A stretch of DNA of 64,000 bases from positions 5,097,001 through 5,161,000 of the forward strand of contig CP031740.1 in the NCBI GenBank assembly GCA_022701275.1, read 5' to 3'. Below are positions 18,702-25,781 of this stretch, piece after piece (the stretch's first letter is position 1; every line of letters starts with the position of its first letter). The notes under the pieces were generated by a model that was not told the DNA's origin, made no database searches, and saw only the letters and a list, made by a program, of their open reading frames with translations. The stretch comes from Microcoleus vaginatus PCC 9802. GTDB lineage: Bacteria > Cyanobacteriota > Cyanobacteriia > Cyanobacteriales > Microcoleaceae. The position numbers were made by a program, and so were the translations under genes.

Positions 18702-19163
18702 CTATTTCAGGGAAACTGTTTCTAATTCTATCGCTCTCAAATCTGGTTCAACCCAGTTATTTCGAGCTTCCCAAGACATCAGCCGATCGCGCGTGTAGTA
18801 GCGAAATGGTAAAGTGCGATCGGCATATTTTGCAATCAAACCGTTAGCAAGATTTACCATCGATCGATTCCGGCTTTCATCGGCGAGATACCGGCGAATA
18901 GTTCGCACCCAAAACAGCGTTAGGGTTTCGTGATATCCGCCATCTTTTGTAGTCTCAATTCCCTGAACCGAGTTGTAACGTTTAATGCCATTCCGCACCG
19001 CATTTATCGCTTCTTGTTCCGAATCATAAAACAGATACCAAAGGGCAACGGTTAAATGCGCTTCGTGCGTCCATTGACTTCGCGGCAGGCTGCATTCTTG
19101 GAAAGCGTGAATCAGACTGTCTATCTCGCTGGGCGATCGGTAAATTAGAGTTGTATTTTTCAT
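18702..19163 (-). CDS. Conserved hypothetical protein, 153 aa
   Basis: The protein contains QWTHEAHLTVALWYLFYDSE and VRNGIKRYNSVQGIETTKDG followed by GYHETLTLFWVRTIRRYL. This WTHxAHL...GYHExxTLFWxR pattern belongs to a widespread family without known function; the conserved His residues suggest a metal or active site. GAGGAG lies nine bases before the ATG. It sits between Y-RNA-like genes A and D and upstream of the Ro60-like gene, so it may belong to that unit. Confidence 0.65.
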   Translation of the reverse strand: MKNTTLIYRSPSEIDSLIHAFQECSLPRSQWTHEAHLTVALWYLFYDSEQEAINAVRNGIKRYNSVQGIETTKDGGYHETLTLFWVRTIRRYLADESRNRSMVNLANGLIAKYADRTLPFRYYTRDRLMSWEARNNWVEPDLRAIELETVSLK

Positions 19164-19218
19164 AATTTAAGTCTCCTCACACACCACTGTTCTATCTAAC
19201 TTTTTATAAAGATGAGAT

Positions 19219-19362
19219 GTTCCGCACAAGTTTACAAAGCGTTTTGACTGTCCGATGGCTCTACCCCTGAGCTACAGCCCCTTAAACGGGGCTGGCAGGA
19301 TTTGAACCTGCGACAAATCGATTATAATGTGTGTATTCGCTTCACTCGTTAGGGTGCGGAAC
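19219..19362 (-). ncRNA. Y-RNA-like small RNA A with a permuted tRNA-like module
   Basis: The ends pair as GUUCCGCA with UGCGGAAC. A conserved internal loop has CCCUAAC opposite AAACUUG, followed by the helix GAAGCG/CGCUUU. The inner module reads, in order: a T-arm (GCAGG, UUCAAAU, CCUGC), an acceptor stem closed by a loop (CAGCCCC, GUUUAA, GGGGCUG) and a D-arm (GUAGCUCAGGGGUAGAGC). This is a tRNA in circularly permuted order without an anticodon arm. The outer part matches RNAs B, C and D. Confidence 0.75.
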
Positions 19363-19454
19363 AAAATTTTTCTAATCTCTAAACTAGAAAGTTTTGACTT
19401 GTGATTCTTCTAAATTGCTCAATTATTTTTGCCTTTTATAGCATTAAAAGTCAC

Positions 19455-19579
19455 TCCACGCAAGTTAAGAAAGCCGTTGGCACATACGCAGGAGTTGAAC
19501 CCGCGACCTTTTCCTTAACAGGGAATTGCTCTACCAATGAGCTAGTATGTAAGCTTCCTTTGTTGGGGCGCGAAGTGGA
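19455..19579 (-). ncRNA. Y-RNA-like small RNA B with a complete tRNA-like module
   Basis: The outer stem pairs UCCAC with GUGGA, followed by GC pairs. CGCCCCAAC lies opposite UAACUUGCG and GGAAGCU pairs with GGCUUUC. The module is a complete cloverleaf in normal order: ACAUAC with GUAUGU as acceptor, the D-arm AGCUCAUUGGUAGAGC, an anticodon-like loop CUGUUAA (GUU, as in Asn) and the T-arm GCGGG, UUCAACU, CCUGC. It is embedded inside a longer RNA, so its ends would not be free for charging unless RNase P and Z cut it out. Confidence 0.72.
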
Positions 19580-19623
19580 ACTTTTAAGCGCCTGAAAGAT
19601 ATAAAAAATTCAGCTATAAAAGG

Positions 19624-19740
19624 CAGCGCACAAGTCAGAGAAGCTTTGTTTCAGCCTCACGGCAAGTAGGACTCGAACCTACAATTCGATTTTAAGTCGA
19701 ACGTATCCAGTTTGTAAGCTTCTTTAGTTGGGGTGCGCTG
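19624..19740 (-). ncRNA. Y-RNA-like small RNA C with T-arm and anticodon-like arm
   Basis: CAGCGCAC pairs with GUGCGCUG at the ends. CCCCAACU lies opposite CUGACUU and AGAAGCUU pairs with AAGCUUCU. The module has an anticodon-like arm (UUCGA, loop CUUAAAA, UCGAA), a perfect T-arm (GUAGG, UUCGAGU, CCUAC) and a short stem closed by a GNRA-type tetraloop (GCC, GUGA, GGC) where the acceptor would stack. A full D-arm is missing. This is a second example of a closed acceptor position. Confidence 0.75.
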
Positions 19741-19765
19741 TCTAATACGTGCTTTAAGTGAATTT

Positions 19766-19978
<213 letters not shown>

Positions 19979-20089
19979 CTAGAGCAATGTTGGATTTTGG
20001 ATTAGTAGCTTATCTGCTCTCGACTTTGGCTTTTTGTGAGACTTAGCAAATTGCCAGTATCGGTAAAGATTCACGAAATCTGATAATCT

Positions 20090-20296
20090 TTACTGAAAGA
20101 AGCGCCGTTCTAAATGATAAGCTTGTTTGAGCTTGCGGATTTCCTCAGCCTTATTGGTTGATTGAAATCTGGCTGAACTTGTCTGTTCTGAATCCGCATT
20201 AAATTCGTTGAAATTAGACTGAGTTCGTACAACATCTGACTCGGCCAGAGTCAGTTTGTAACCGAACAGTCTCGTATAAAGTAACAACATGACCAT
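20090..20296 (-). CDS. Possible small protein, 68 aa
   Basis: A frame from an ATG encodes VMLLLYTRLFGYKLTLAESD, a polar middle and the basic end NKAEEIRKLKQAYHLERRFF. It has no strong ribosome-binding site. It lies in the leader region between the promoter at 20422 and the 66-residue gene. It may be a leader peptide or chance; I do not recognise it. Confidence 0.3.
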   Translation of the reverse strand: MVMLLLYTRLFGYKLTLAESDVVRTQSNFNEFNADSEQTSSARFQSTNKAEEIRKLKQAYHLERRFFQ

Positions 20297-20348
20297 CAAG
20301 TCTATATTACAAGACTTTCAAATTGATCTTCGTTGAAATTTTGAACAA

Positions 20349-20368
20349 TATTTAGTTGTCAAGGTTCA
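20349..20368 (-). promoter_or_regulatory. Leader motif TGAACCTTGACAACTAAATA
   Basis: On the minus strand this 20-base motif differs by one base from the one at 28737-28756, which lies in the leader of the tRNA array. It starts about 55-80 bases after the promoter in both places. It may be an antitermination or processing signal. Confidence 0.55.
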
Positions 20369-20421
20369 GAATTGGCACGAAAAATACAGGTTTTTGCTTG
20401 TCCTGCGCTTTCCATATTTAT

Positions 20422-20450
20422 ATACTACATTCATACTACACAAGTGTCAA
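20422..20450 (-). promoter_or_regulatory. Promoter of the Y-RNA/66-aa unit
   Basis: The minus strand reads TACCCCCTTGACA, 17 bases, then TAGTAT followed by ATAAAT. The same -35 context and -10 are found before the tRNA array at 28808-28837. TTGACA is a consensus -35 box. Confidence 0.65.
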
Positions 20451-20493
20451 GGGGGTAGCAAAAGTTTTTTAGATAAAACTTACACGAGTGGCG

Positions 20494-20560
20494 AGAAACC
20501 TGGTTTTTTCAGGAAAATATTTCGTTGCTACCCGCATATCCGGTAAAAAACCGGGTTTCT
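20494..20560. repeat. Inverted repeat of the AGAAACCxGGTTTTTT type
   Basis: AGAAACCTGGTTTTTT (20494-20509) pairs with AAAAAACCGGGTTTCT (20545-20560) with one wobble. A half-copy (GAGAAACCGGGTTT) occurs near 12930. It lies between the GNAT gene end and the promoter at 20422 and could terminate the GNAT-side or upstream transcript. Confidence 0.6.
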
Positions 20561-20594
20561 TGGGTCAAAGCGCGATCGCCAACTGTAACATGGA

Positions 20595-21557
20595 TTAAAT
20601 ATCCTTAACATAGGAAATACTGTCGCGAATATTGTGGAAGCCAGCAGACTCGTAAAGTCCCATCGCACCGGAGGGATTTTCAGCATCGACGCCGACAATA
20701 GCAGTAGCGACACCCGCAGCTTTCAGTCGATGCAAACCAGCGAGCAACATAGCTCGTCCCAATCCCATTTTGCGGAAGCCGCGCCGCGTACCGAGACAAG
20801 CAATCCACCCTTCATTGCGCCCGGTACGATCGCACTCTTGCACACTAATCTCGCAGTAACAAAAACTGACAAATGTGCCGTCATCAGCAACAGCAATCAA
20901 GTCTAAATCATTTCTGTAATCGGGTTTAGCTAACTCGTGCTTAAATTTATCCACCGTTAAATCGTGATGATTCCAGTGATCGATAAACGACTGGTTGAAC
21001 ATTTCTACCCAAGCTTCGGAATCCTGTTCGCCCGGGAATTGACGCAGCAAGAAGCCTTCGGGGAATTGCGGTTCTGGGATCGGTTCCAAGAGCGATCGCG
21101 CCATTCGGCAAAAATAGCGATCGACCTTAAAACCGCAGCTTGTCAGCACAGAAATGCGATCGCAATCCTCAGCGCGCGCGTAGGTTCGCAACTTCACGCG
21201 CGCGCCGCGCATCGCAGACACTTCGCGCATCCGCACTTCACCCCAGGCGATCGCGGCTGCTTCCACATCGCCTCCGCGCGCCTCCGGGTGGACGCGAAAC
21301 CACAGCCAACCGTCAATTACTTCCCCAGGCTCAGAAACTGACAACTGAGCAAAACCGATTAATTTTCCTTCCGCATCTTCCCAAAGGCGAATATCCCGAC
21401 TTTTGTTGAAAAACGGGGCGTTAAATTCTTGTTGCAGTTCCGATATGGAAGTACCTTCATCGAGCCGATCGACTTGTTCGCAAGTATTGATTAAATGGGC
21501 GATCGCACTTAAATCGCGATCGCCCGCATAGCAGCGCACCGAGAGACTTGCCATCAT
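20595..21557 (-). CDS. Tandem GNAT acetyltransferase, 320 aa
   Basis: Two GNAT-like halves are seen. The first has LWFRVHPEARGGDVEAAAIA. The second has IACLGTRRGFRKMGLGRAML, where the Q/RxxGxG/A acetyl-CoA loop is visible, and ATAIVGVDAENPSGAMGLYE with the Asn-Pro/AxxxYE motif. Such proteins transfer acetyl from acetyl-CoA to an amine; mycothiol synthase has the same double layout, but cyanobacteria lack that pathway. The substrate is unknown. Two ATGs in tandem start the gene. Confidence 0.75.
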   Translation of the reverse strand: MMASLSVRCYAGDRDLSAIAHLINTCEQVDRLDEGTSISELQQEFNAPFFNKSRDIRLWEDAEGKLIGFAQLSVSEPGEVIDGWLWFRVHPEARGGDVEAAAIAWGEVRMREVSAMRGARVKLRTYARAEDCDRISVLTSCGFKVDRYFCRMARSLLEPIPEPQFPEGFLLRQFPGEQDSEAWVEMFNQSFIDHWNHHDLTVDKFKHELAKPDYRNDLDLIAVADDGTFVSFCYCEISVQECDRTGRNEGWIACLGTRRGFRKMGLGRAMLLAGLHRLKAAGVATAIVGVDAENPSGAMGLYESAGFHNIRDSISYVKDI

Positions 21558-21746
21558 AGCTAATCACCATTTCCTGTCGTTATTCAGTTTAAAAATAGCT
21601 TGGACGATCGCACTTTTATCGATCGACTGATCCGATCGGTCGATCGGCGTTAAAAATCCGACAAGGCAAACACCCCGACGCATCGAACCGCTACAGCAGT
21701 TGACTGCACTCGTGAGTTTCGATAAATTTAGGTTCAGGATTTGGCA

Positions 21747-21820
<74 letters not shown>

Positions 21821-21940
21821 GCATCTAACCTAGTATAACACAACCCTTCGGAAAAATCAACTATTTTCGTAAAAATTTGTGGCGATCGCCCTTACTGCAA
21901 TATTTAATTTAAGTTTGAGCGCCCTGATTCCACATTTGAT

Positions 21941-22171
21941 TTAAGCGCGATCGACCTCAAGCACCTCGGGTGAAAGCATCCAACCTCTGTAAACTACTTC
22001 TGAGTTTTGGGGAAGCGGCGGGCTGATTTTAGGTGAATTGTCCCCCAAGGATTCTAAGCAAATAGCGGCTGTGCTGAATCCTGCGTTATTCAGCGATGCA
22101 GCTTGGTCGATGTACATCTCATCAATGTGTTTTGGATTGAAGTAATCGCTAGGAAAAAGAAATATCATCAC
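21941..22171 (-). pseudogene. Truncated ATP-grasp-like protein, 76 aa
   Basis: The start MIFLFPSDYFNPKHIDEMY, then ESLGDNSPKI and VVYRGWMLSPE, resembles the N-terminus of a cyanobacterial ATP-grasp domain family from memory. A stop after 76 residues removes the whole catalytic part. It is probably a remnant and no downstream continuation was found. Confidence 0.45.
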
Positions 22172-22221
22172 AGCTTTATTATTGCGATTTAGCCTAACAA
22201 GAATATGAGTAATTGTACATA

Positions 22222-22257
22222 AAAAAATTAGTAAGGTGGACTTTTGCCCACCCTACT
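22222..22257 (-). terminator. Intrinsic terminator of tuf
   Basis: AGTAGGGTGG pairs with CCACCTTACT (one mismatch), read on the minus strand, and is followed by TAATTTTTTTATG, a clear T-run. It lies 25 bases after the EF-Tu stop codon. Confidence 0.8.
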
Positions 22258-22281
22258 GATTCTAATTGGTTCCGAAAGCGT

Positions 22282-23511
22282 CTACTTGAGAATGTGGGAG
22301 ACGACACCGGCGCCGACAGTGCGATTACCTTCGCGGATGGCAAAACGCATATTTTGTTCGATCGCGATCGGCTGCAACAACTTCACAGTCATATTAACGC
22401 GATCGCCCGGAACTACCATGTTGATCGCGCTTCCGTCATCAGCCGTAAAAGATGCGATCGTACCTGTAACATCCGTTGTCCGCACGTAGAATTGAGGGCG
22501 ATATCCCGCAAAGAAAGGAGTTCGGCGGCCGCCTTCTTTATCCGACAGCACGTAAACCTCAGAATCGAATTCAGTGTGAGGTTGAATAGAACCGGGTTTA
22601 GCAAGCACCATCCCCCGCTCAATTTCGTCTTTTTGGATGCCACGAAGCAACAAACCGACATTATCTCCAGCCATTCCTTCATCCAGAAGTTGCTGGAACA
22701 TTTCAACACCGATAACAGTTATCGTGCGAGTGTTTTGGATTCCCACCAATTCCACAGTATCGCCGACTTTGATTTTACCGCGCTCGATTTTGCCAGTTGC
22801 GACAGTTCCCCGACCTTTGATCGAGAACACATCTTCAACAGCCATCAGAAAAGGTTTGTCAATATCGCGATCGGGCGTAGAAATCCAGTCATCTACCGCA
22901 TCCATCAAATTGTAAATGCCATCAACCCACTCATCCTCGCCGCGGTGTATTTTCGGATTAGCAGTCATCTTTTCCAGCGCTTTCAGTGCGGAACCTGCGA
23001 CAATTGGAATATCATCGCCTGGAAAACCGTAAGAACTGAGAAGTTCGCGAATTTCTAACTCGACCAACTCCAAAATTTCCGCATCGTCCACCATATCTTT
23101 CTTATTCAAAAAGACAACCAACTTCGGCACTCCCACTTGCCGCGCTAACAAGATATGTTCGCGAGTTTGAGGCATCGAACCATCTGCCGCCGACACGACG
23201 AGGATTGCACCATCCATTTGAGCGGCACCCACGATCATGTTTTTCACGTAATCAGCGTGACCCGGACAATCAACGTGAGCATAATGGCGATCGCCTGTTT
23301 CATACTCAACGTGAGCCGTATTAATCGTGATTCCCCGCTGTTTTTCTTCCGGTGCAGCATCGATTTCATCGTACTTTTTAGCCTTGGCCCGACCCTGTGC
23401 AGCCAGCGTCATTGTAATCGCCGCTGTTAAGGTTGTTTTGCCGTGGTCAACGTGACCGATCGTACCGACATTGACGTGGGGTTTGTTCCGTTCAAATTTG
23501 GTGCGTGACAT
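22282..23511 (-). CDS. tuf: Elongation factor Tu, apparently an extra divergent copy
   Basis: 409 residues with all EF-Tu parts: [13 protein letters not shown] (P-loop), [13 protein letters not shown] (switch 1), [12 protein letters not shown] with the catalytic His, NKKDMVDD, and the C-terminal [19 protein letters not shown]. It delivers aminoacyl-tRNA to the ribosome. The usual cyanobacterial tuf is in the str operon after rpsL, rpsG and fusA; none of these is here. From memory the sequence differs at many sites from standard cyanobacterial EF-Tu, for example DGSMPQ instead of DGPMPQ and [20 protein letters not shown]. Two tRNA genes lie upstream on the same strand, as in the tRNA-tufB operon of E. 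coli. The ATG is the conserved start. Confidence 0.93.
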   Translation of the reverse strand: MSRTKFERNKPHVNVGTIGHVDHGKTTLTAAITMTLAAQGRAKAKKYDEIDAAPEEKQRGITINTAHVEYETGDRHYAHVDCPGHADYVKNMIVGAAQMDGAILVVSAADGSMPQTREHILLARQVGVPKLVVFLNKKDMVDDAEILELVELEIRELLSSYGFPGDDIPIVAGSALKALEKMTANPKIHRGEDEWVDGIYNLMDAVDDWISTPDRDIDKPFLMAVEDVFSIKGRGTVATGKIERGKIKVGDTVELVGIQNTRTITVIGVEMFQQLLDEGMAGDNVGLLLRGIQKDEIERGMVLAKPGSIQPHTEFDSEVYVLSDKEGGRRTPFFAGYRPQFYVRTTDVTGTIASFTADDGSAINMVVPGDRVNMTVKLLQPIAIEQNMRFAIREGNRTVGAGVVSHILK

Positions 23512-23614
23512 TACATTTGATTCTCCTCTAAGAGTTGTTTTTGGTTTCTAATCATGAGTTTTGAGTCCTTAGCCTGTTATTGATGACTAAGGACTGATGA
23601 CTAATGATTAAAAA

Positions 23615-23697
23615 GGAAAGTGGAGGAGTCGAACCTCTACAGCTTTCGCTCTACGCTGGTATTCCAAACCAGTTGCTGTCCACACAGCCGCACCTCC
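23615..23697 (-). tRNA. tRNA-Ser(GGA), unusual acceptor stem
   Basis: The anticodon stem CTGGT/ACCAG with loop TTGGAAT gives anticodon GGA, and a long variable arm is present as in Ser tRNAs. The T-loop is TTCGACT. The acceptor is irregular: GGAGGTG would pair with CACTTTCC only with a bulge and a G-U pair, and TGGAGG can also pair with CCTCCA further in. It may be a decaying copy. Confidence 0.6.
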
Positions 23698-23752
23698 AAG
23701 TTTTTGATTTTTAACCGCAGATAATTGCAGATGAACGCAGATAGATTGAAAG

Positions 23753-23824
23753 TGGGTGGTATAGGAGTTGAACCTATCTGGTACCGGTTAAAAGCCGGGT
23801 GCATAACCGCTTTGCTAACCACCC
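23753..23824 (-). tRNA. tRNA-Lys(UUU)
   Basis: Acceptor GGGTGGT/ACCACCC, anticodon loop CTTTTAA (UUU) and T-loop TTCAACT. It lies 56 bases upstream of the Ser gene and points toward tuf. Confidence 0.85.
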
Positions 23825-23925
23825 TTAAAAATTCAGCGTTTGTGTAATTCCTAAAAAATCATTGTGTAGTAAACACTTCAGTCCTTTTTTGCCCCCAGCA
23901 ATGGCAACGCATAAAGTCCCGATTG

Positions 23926-24498
23926 CTAATGCTTCACTCGATAATGAAGCAACATGAAACCGTTGCTATAGATTTTGCGATCGGCAAGTTCCAAATTGGT
24001 TGGCTCGATTGCACCGGAAAAAAGAGGAATTCCGGCTCCGATAACTACCGGATTCAACTTCACAATCATCTCGTCAATCTCAGAAAAAAGAGTTGCCGCT
24101 AAAGCGCCACCACCGCAGAGCCAGATGTCTTTACCACTTTCTTTTTTCAATTCCTGAACCAATGCGACAGGATTGTCCGAAACAAGTTGAATATTCTCAT
24201 CGGGACTGGCTTCCATAGTGCGCGAAAAAACATACTGCTTCAAGCTGGGATAAGGATTAGTTACACCAACATTTAGCCCTACCTCATAGGTTTTCCGTCC
24301 CATCAAAACCGCATCAAACTGCTTGTTTTCTGCAGGAATGCCTAGTGCTTCCTGAAGGTTAGCCGGAATAGTCTCAGGAAAGGAATCGAACAAATCAGCG
24401 AAATGCTCTCCTTCCATAGGGAAAAAATTAAATGAGCCATTTTCGCGAGCAATAAAACCGTCAACGGTGCAAGCAAGGTAATATTTGACTTTTCTCAT
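23926..24498 (-). CDS. Dihydrofolate reductase-like protein (RibD C-terminal fold)
   Basis: The protein starts RKVKYYLACTVDGFIARENG and contains FDAVLMGRKTYEVG, KDIWLCGGGALAATL and NPVVIGAGIPLF. This is the YwjB/RibD_C pattern of NADPH-dependent reductases related to dihydrofolate reductase. The substrate is unknown. It lies on the same strand between the VapBC pair and the tRNA-Lys gene. Confidence 0.8.
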   Translation of the reverse strand: MRKVKYYLACTVDGFIARENGSFNFFPMEGEHFADLFDSFPETIPANLQEALGIPAENKQFDAVLMGRKTYEVGLNVGVTNPYPSLKQYVFSRTMEASPDENIQLVSDNPVALVQELKKESGKDIWLCGGGALAATLFSEIDEMIVKLNPVVIGAGIPLFSGAIEPTNLELADRKIYSNGFMLLHYRVKH

Positions 24499-24526
24499 GT
24501 TTCACGTTCATTTTGATAATTTGATA

Positions 24527-24907
24527 TTACAACAATTTTACATCGTACTGTTTGAACCTATCGTCATGTGTAATGATAGTGTAATCTTCTGCTTGGGCTT
24601 GAGAAATAATTAGGCGATCGAAAGGATCTTGATGGTAAAAAGGAAGATTTTGCAATTTATCGTAATGGAGGAACTTAGTTTCTAGAATTTGAAAGTCGTG
24701 GTCGAGCAGAAAAATTTCTAACTCCGACACAGAAATAGACAAAGACAACTTACCGATGCTGATTTTGATAGTAAGCTCCCACAGACTCGCTTGGCTGATA
24801 TAGATTTCATTGACAGGATTAGCAATCAGCGAGCGCACATACTCATCAAGCCGAGCGTTACCTTCAACAAACCAAATTAGAATGTGAGTGTCAATTAGAT
24901 ATTTCAT
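24527..24907 (-). CDS. vapC: PIN-domain toxin, VapC family
   Basis: The PIN acidic residues are visible: Asp in YLIDTHILIW, Glu in ASLWELTIK, Asp in HQDPFDRLIISQA and Asp in IITHDDRF. VapC toxins are metal-dependent RNases; characterised members cut initiator tRNA, other tRNAs or the sarcin-ricin loop of 23S rRNA. The start overlaps the antitoxin stop as ATGA. The pair lies directly downstream of the tRNA array on the same strand. Confidence 0.85.
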   Translation of the reverse strand: MKYLIDTHILIWFVEGNARLDEYVRSLIANPVNEIYISQASLWELTIKISIGKLSLSISVSELEIFLLDHDFQILETKFLHYDKLQNLPFYHQDPFDRLIISQAQAEDYTIITHDDRFKQYDVKLL

Positions 24908-25122
24908 GGCAACATATATTCTTCAAAACCAGGAGGTGTTTCATCAAAATCATCCGCAACGTAAGTAAAAATTCCTTGACCACAGCCAAATTGACGAGGT
25001 TTTAGAACAGCAGTCTTTTCGGGTGACTTTTCTTTCAGTTTTTGGATTTCCTTTAAAAGTTGAATATCCTTTAATAACAAAATCCACTGAATCAATTCTA
25101 ATTTGAGAACTTGAATGCTCAT
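24904..25122 (-). CDS. Antitoxin partner of VapC
   Basis: 72 residues with a helical N-terminal part (LLLKDIQLLKEIQKLKEKSP) and an acidic C-terminus (DDFDETPPGFEEYMLP) that is typical of the toxin-wrapping tail of such antitoxins. Its stop overlaps the VapC start. I do not recognise the DNA-binding family. Confidence 0.65.
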   Translation of the reverse strand: MSIQVLKLELIQWILLLKDIQLLKEIQKLKEKSPEKTAVLKPRQFGCGQGIFTYVADDFDETPPGFEEYMLP

Positions 25123-25175
25123 GGCTTCTATGTTGAATAACTAGCAAATCTAGACTTATTATAAACCAATCCATC

Positions 25176-25246
25176 CACCGAGGAGGTACTGCCCCTCCTA
25201 TCGCCGCGTTATCAGCACGGTGTCTCGCTTTTCGACTTCCGGTGGT
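25176..25246 (-). tRNA. tRNA-Ile(GAU)-like, non-canonical T- and D-loops
   Basis: Acceptor CCACCGG with (T)CGGTGG, anticodon stem CCGTG/CGCGG with loop CTGATAA (GAU), and T-stem GGAGG/CCTCC. The T-loop is GGCAGTA instead of TTCGANN and the D-loop lacks the GG pair, so the normal elbow cannot form. This is the last element of the array. Confidence 0.55.
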
Positions 25247-25256
25247 TAATTAAAAG

Positions 25257-25337
25257 GAAGATGAAGGAATCGAACCCTTACAGTTACCTGTACCCCAGTT
25301 TTCAAGACTGGTTGCCAACCATTTAGCGGCATCTTCC
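25257..25337 (-). tRNA. tRNA-Ser(UGA)
   Basis: Acceptor GGAAGAT/ATCTTCC, anticodon loop CTTGAAA (UGA), a long variable arm as expected for Ser, and T-loop TTCGATT. Confidence 0.88.
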
Positions 25338-25341
25338 CAGG

Positions 25342-25416
25342 GGTGTCTGACGGGAATTGAACCCGCTATTACTGGTTCCACAAACCAGCGCCGCTACCGC
25401 TTTGGCTTCAGACACC
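25342..25416 (-). tRNA. tRNA-His(GUG)
   Basis: Acceptor GGTGTCT/AGACACC, anticodon stem CTGGT/ACCAG with loop TTGTGGA (GUG), and T-loop TTCAATT. Confidence 0.88.
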
Positions 25417-25421
25417 GCAAG

Positions 25422-25494
25422 TGGAGTCAAGGAGAATCGAACTCCTGGCCTCTTGCGTGCAAAGCAAGCGCTCTACCAATTGAGCTATGACCCC
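25422..25494 (-). tRNA. tRNA-Ala(UGC)
   Basis: Acceptor GGGGTCA/TGACTCC with the G3-U70 pair that marks Ala, anticodon loop TTTGCAC (UGC), and T-loop TTCGATT. Confidence 0.92.
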
Positions 25495-25551
25495 GCGTAA
25501 AAGATTCACCTGTGGAGTAAATCTAAAATCTAAAATCTAAAATTGGTGTGG

Positions 25552-25626
25552 TGGATTGCGATCGGATTTGAACCGATATCTTTCTAACAGCCAGTTAGAT
25601 GCTTTACCAATTAAGCTACGAACCCC
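25552..25626 (-). tRNA. tRNA-Ala(GGC), weak acceptor stem
   Basis: Anticodon stem TCTAA/TTAGA with loop CTGGCTG (GGC) and T-loop TTCAAAT. GGGGTTC and GCAATCC pair imperfectly in the acceptor (two mismatches), but a G3-U70 pair is kept. A TCTAAAA repeat precedes it at 25520-25543. Confidence 0.7.
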
Positions 25627-25632
25627 AGACAG

Positions 25633-25706
25633 CAGGAGCGGTAGGACTTGAACCCACAACATTCGAGGTAGAAGCTCGACACTCTATCCAGTTGAGTTAC
25701 ACTCCC
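25633..25706 (-). tRNA. tRNA-Arg(UCU)
   Basis: Acceptor GGGAGTG/CGCTCCT (G1-U72), anticodon stem TCGAG/CTCGA with loop CTTCTAC (UCU), and T-loop TTCAAGT. It directly follows the rRNA-mimic RNA in transcript order. Confidence 0.85.
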
Positions 25707-25781
25707 ATGTTTTTTGTTAATGCGCGATTCCCTACGGGATAGCTGCGCTTAACGCACTTTGACGTGCAAGTTATCAGAGCA

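Noticed and set aside
19219-19362. Ordinary tRNA gene with an intron
   Set aside because: The order of arms is permuted, there is no anticodon arm and no intron-like sequence; the outer helix matches the neighbouring RNAs.
22213-23058. Long plus-strand frame opposite tuf
   Set aside because: Antisense to a highly conserved gene; no start signal and an odd composition.
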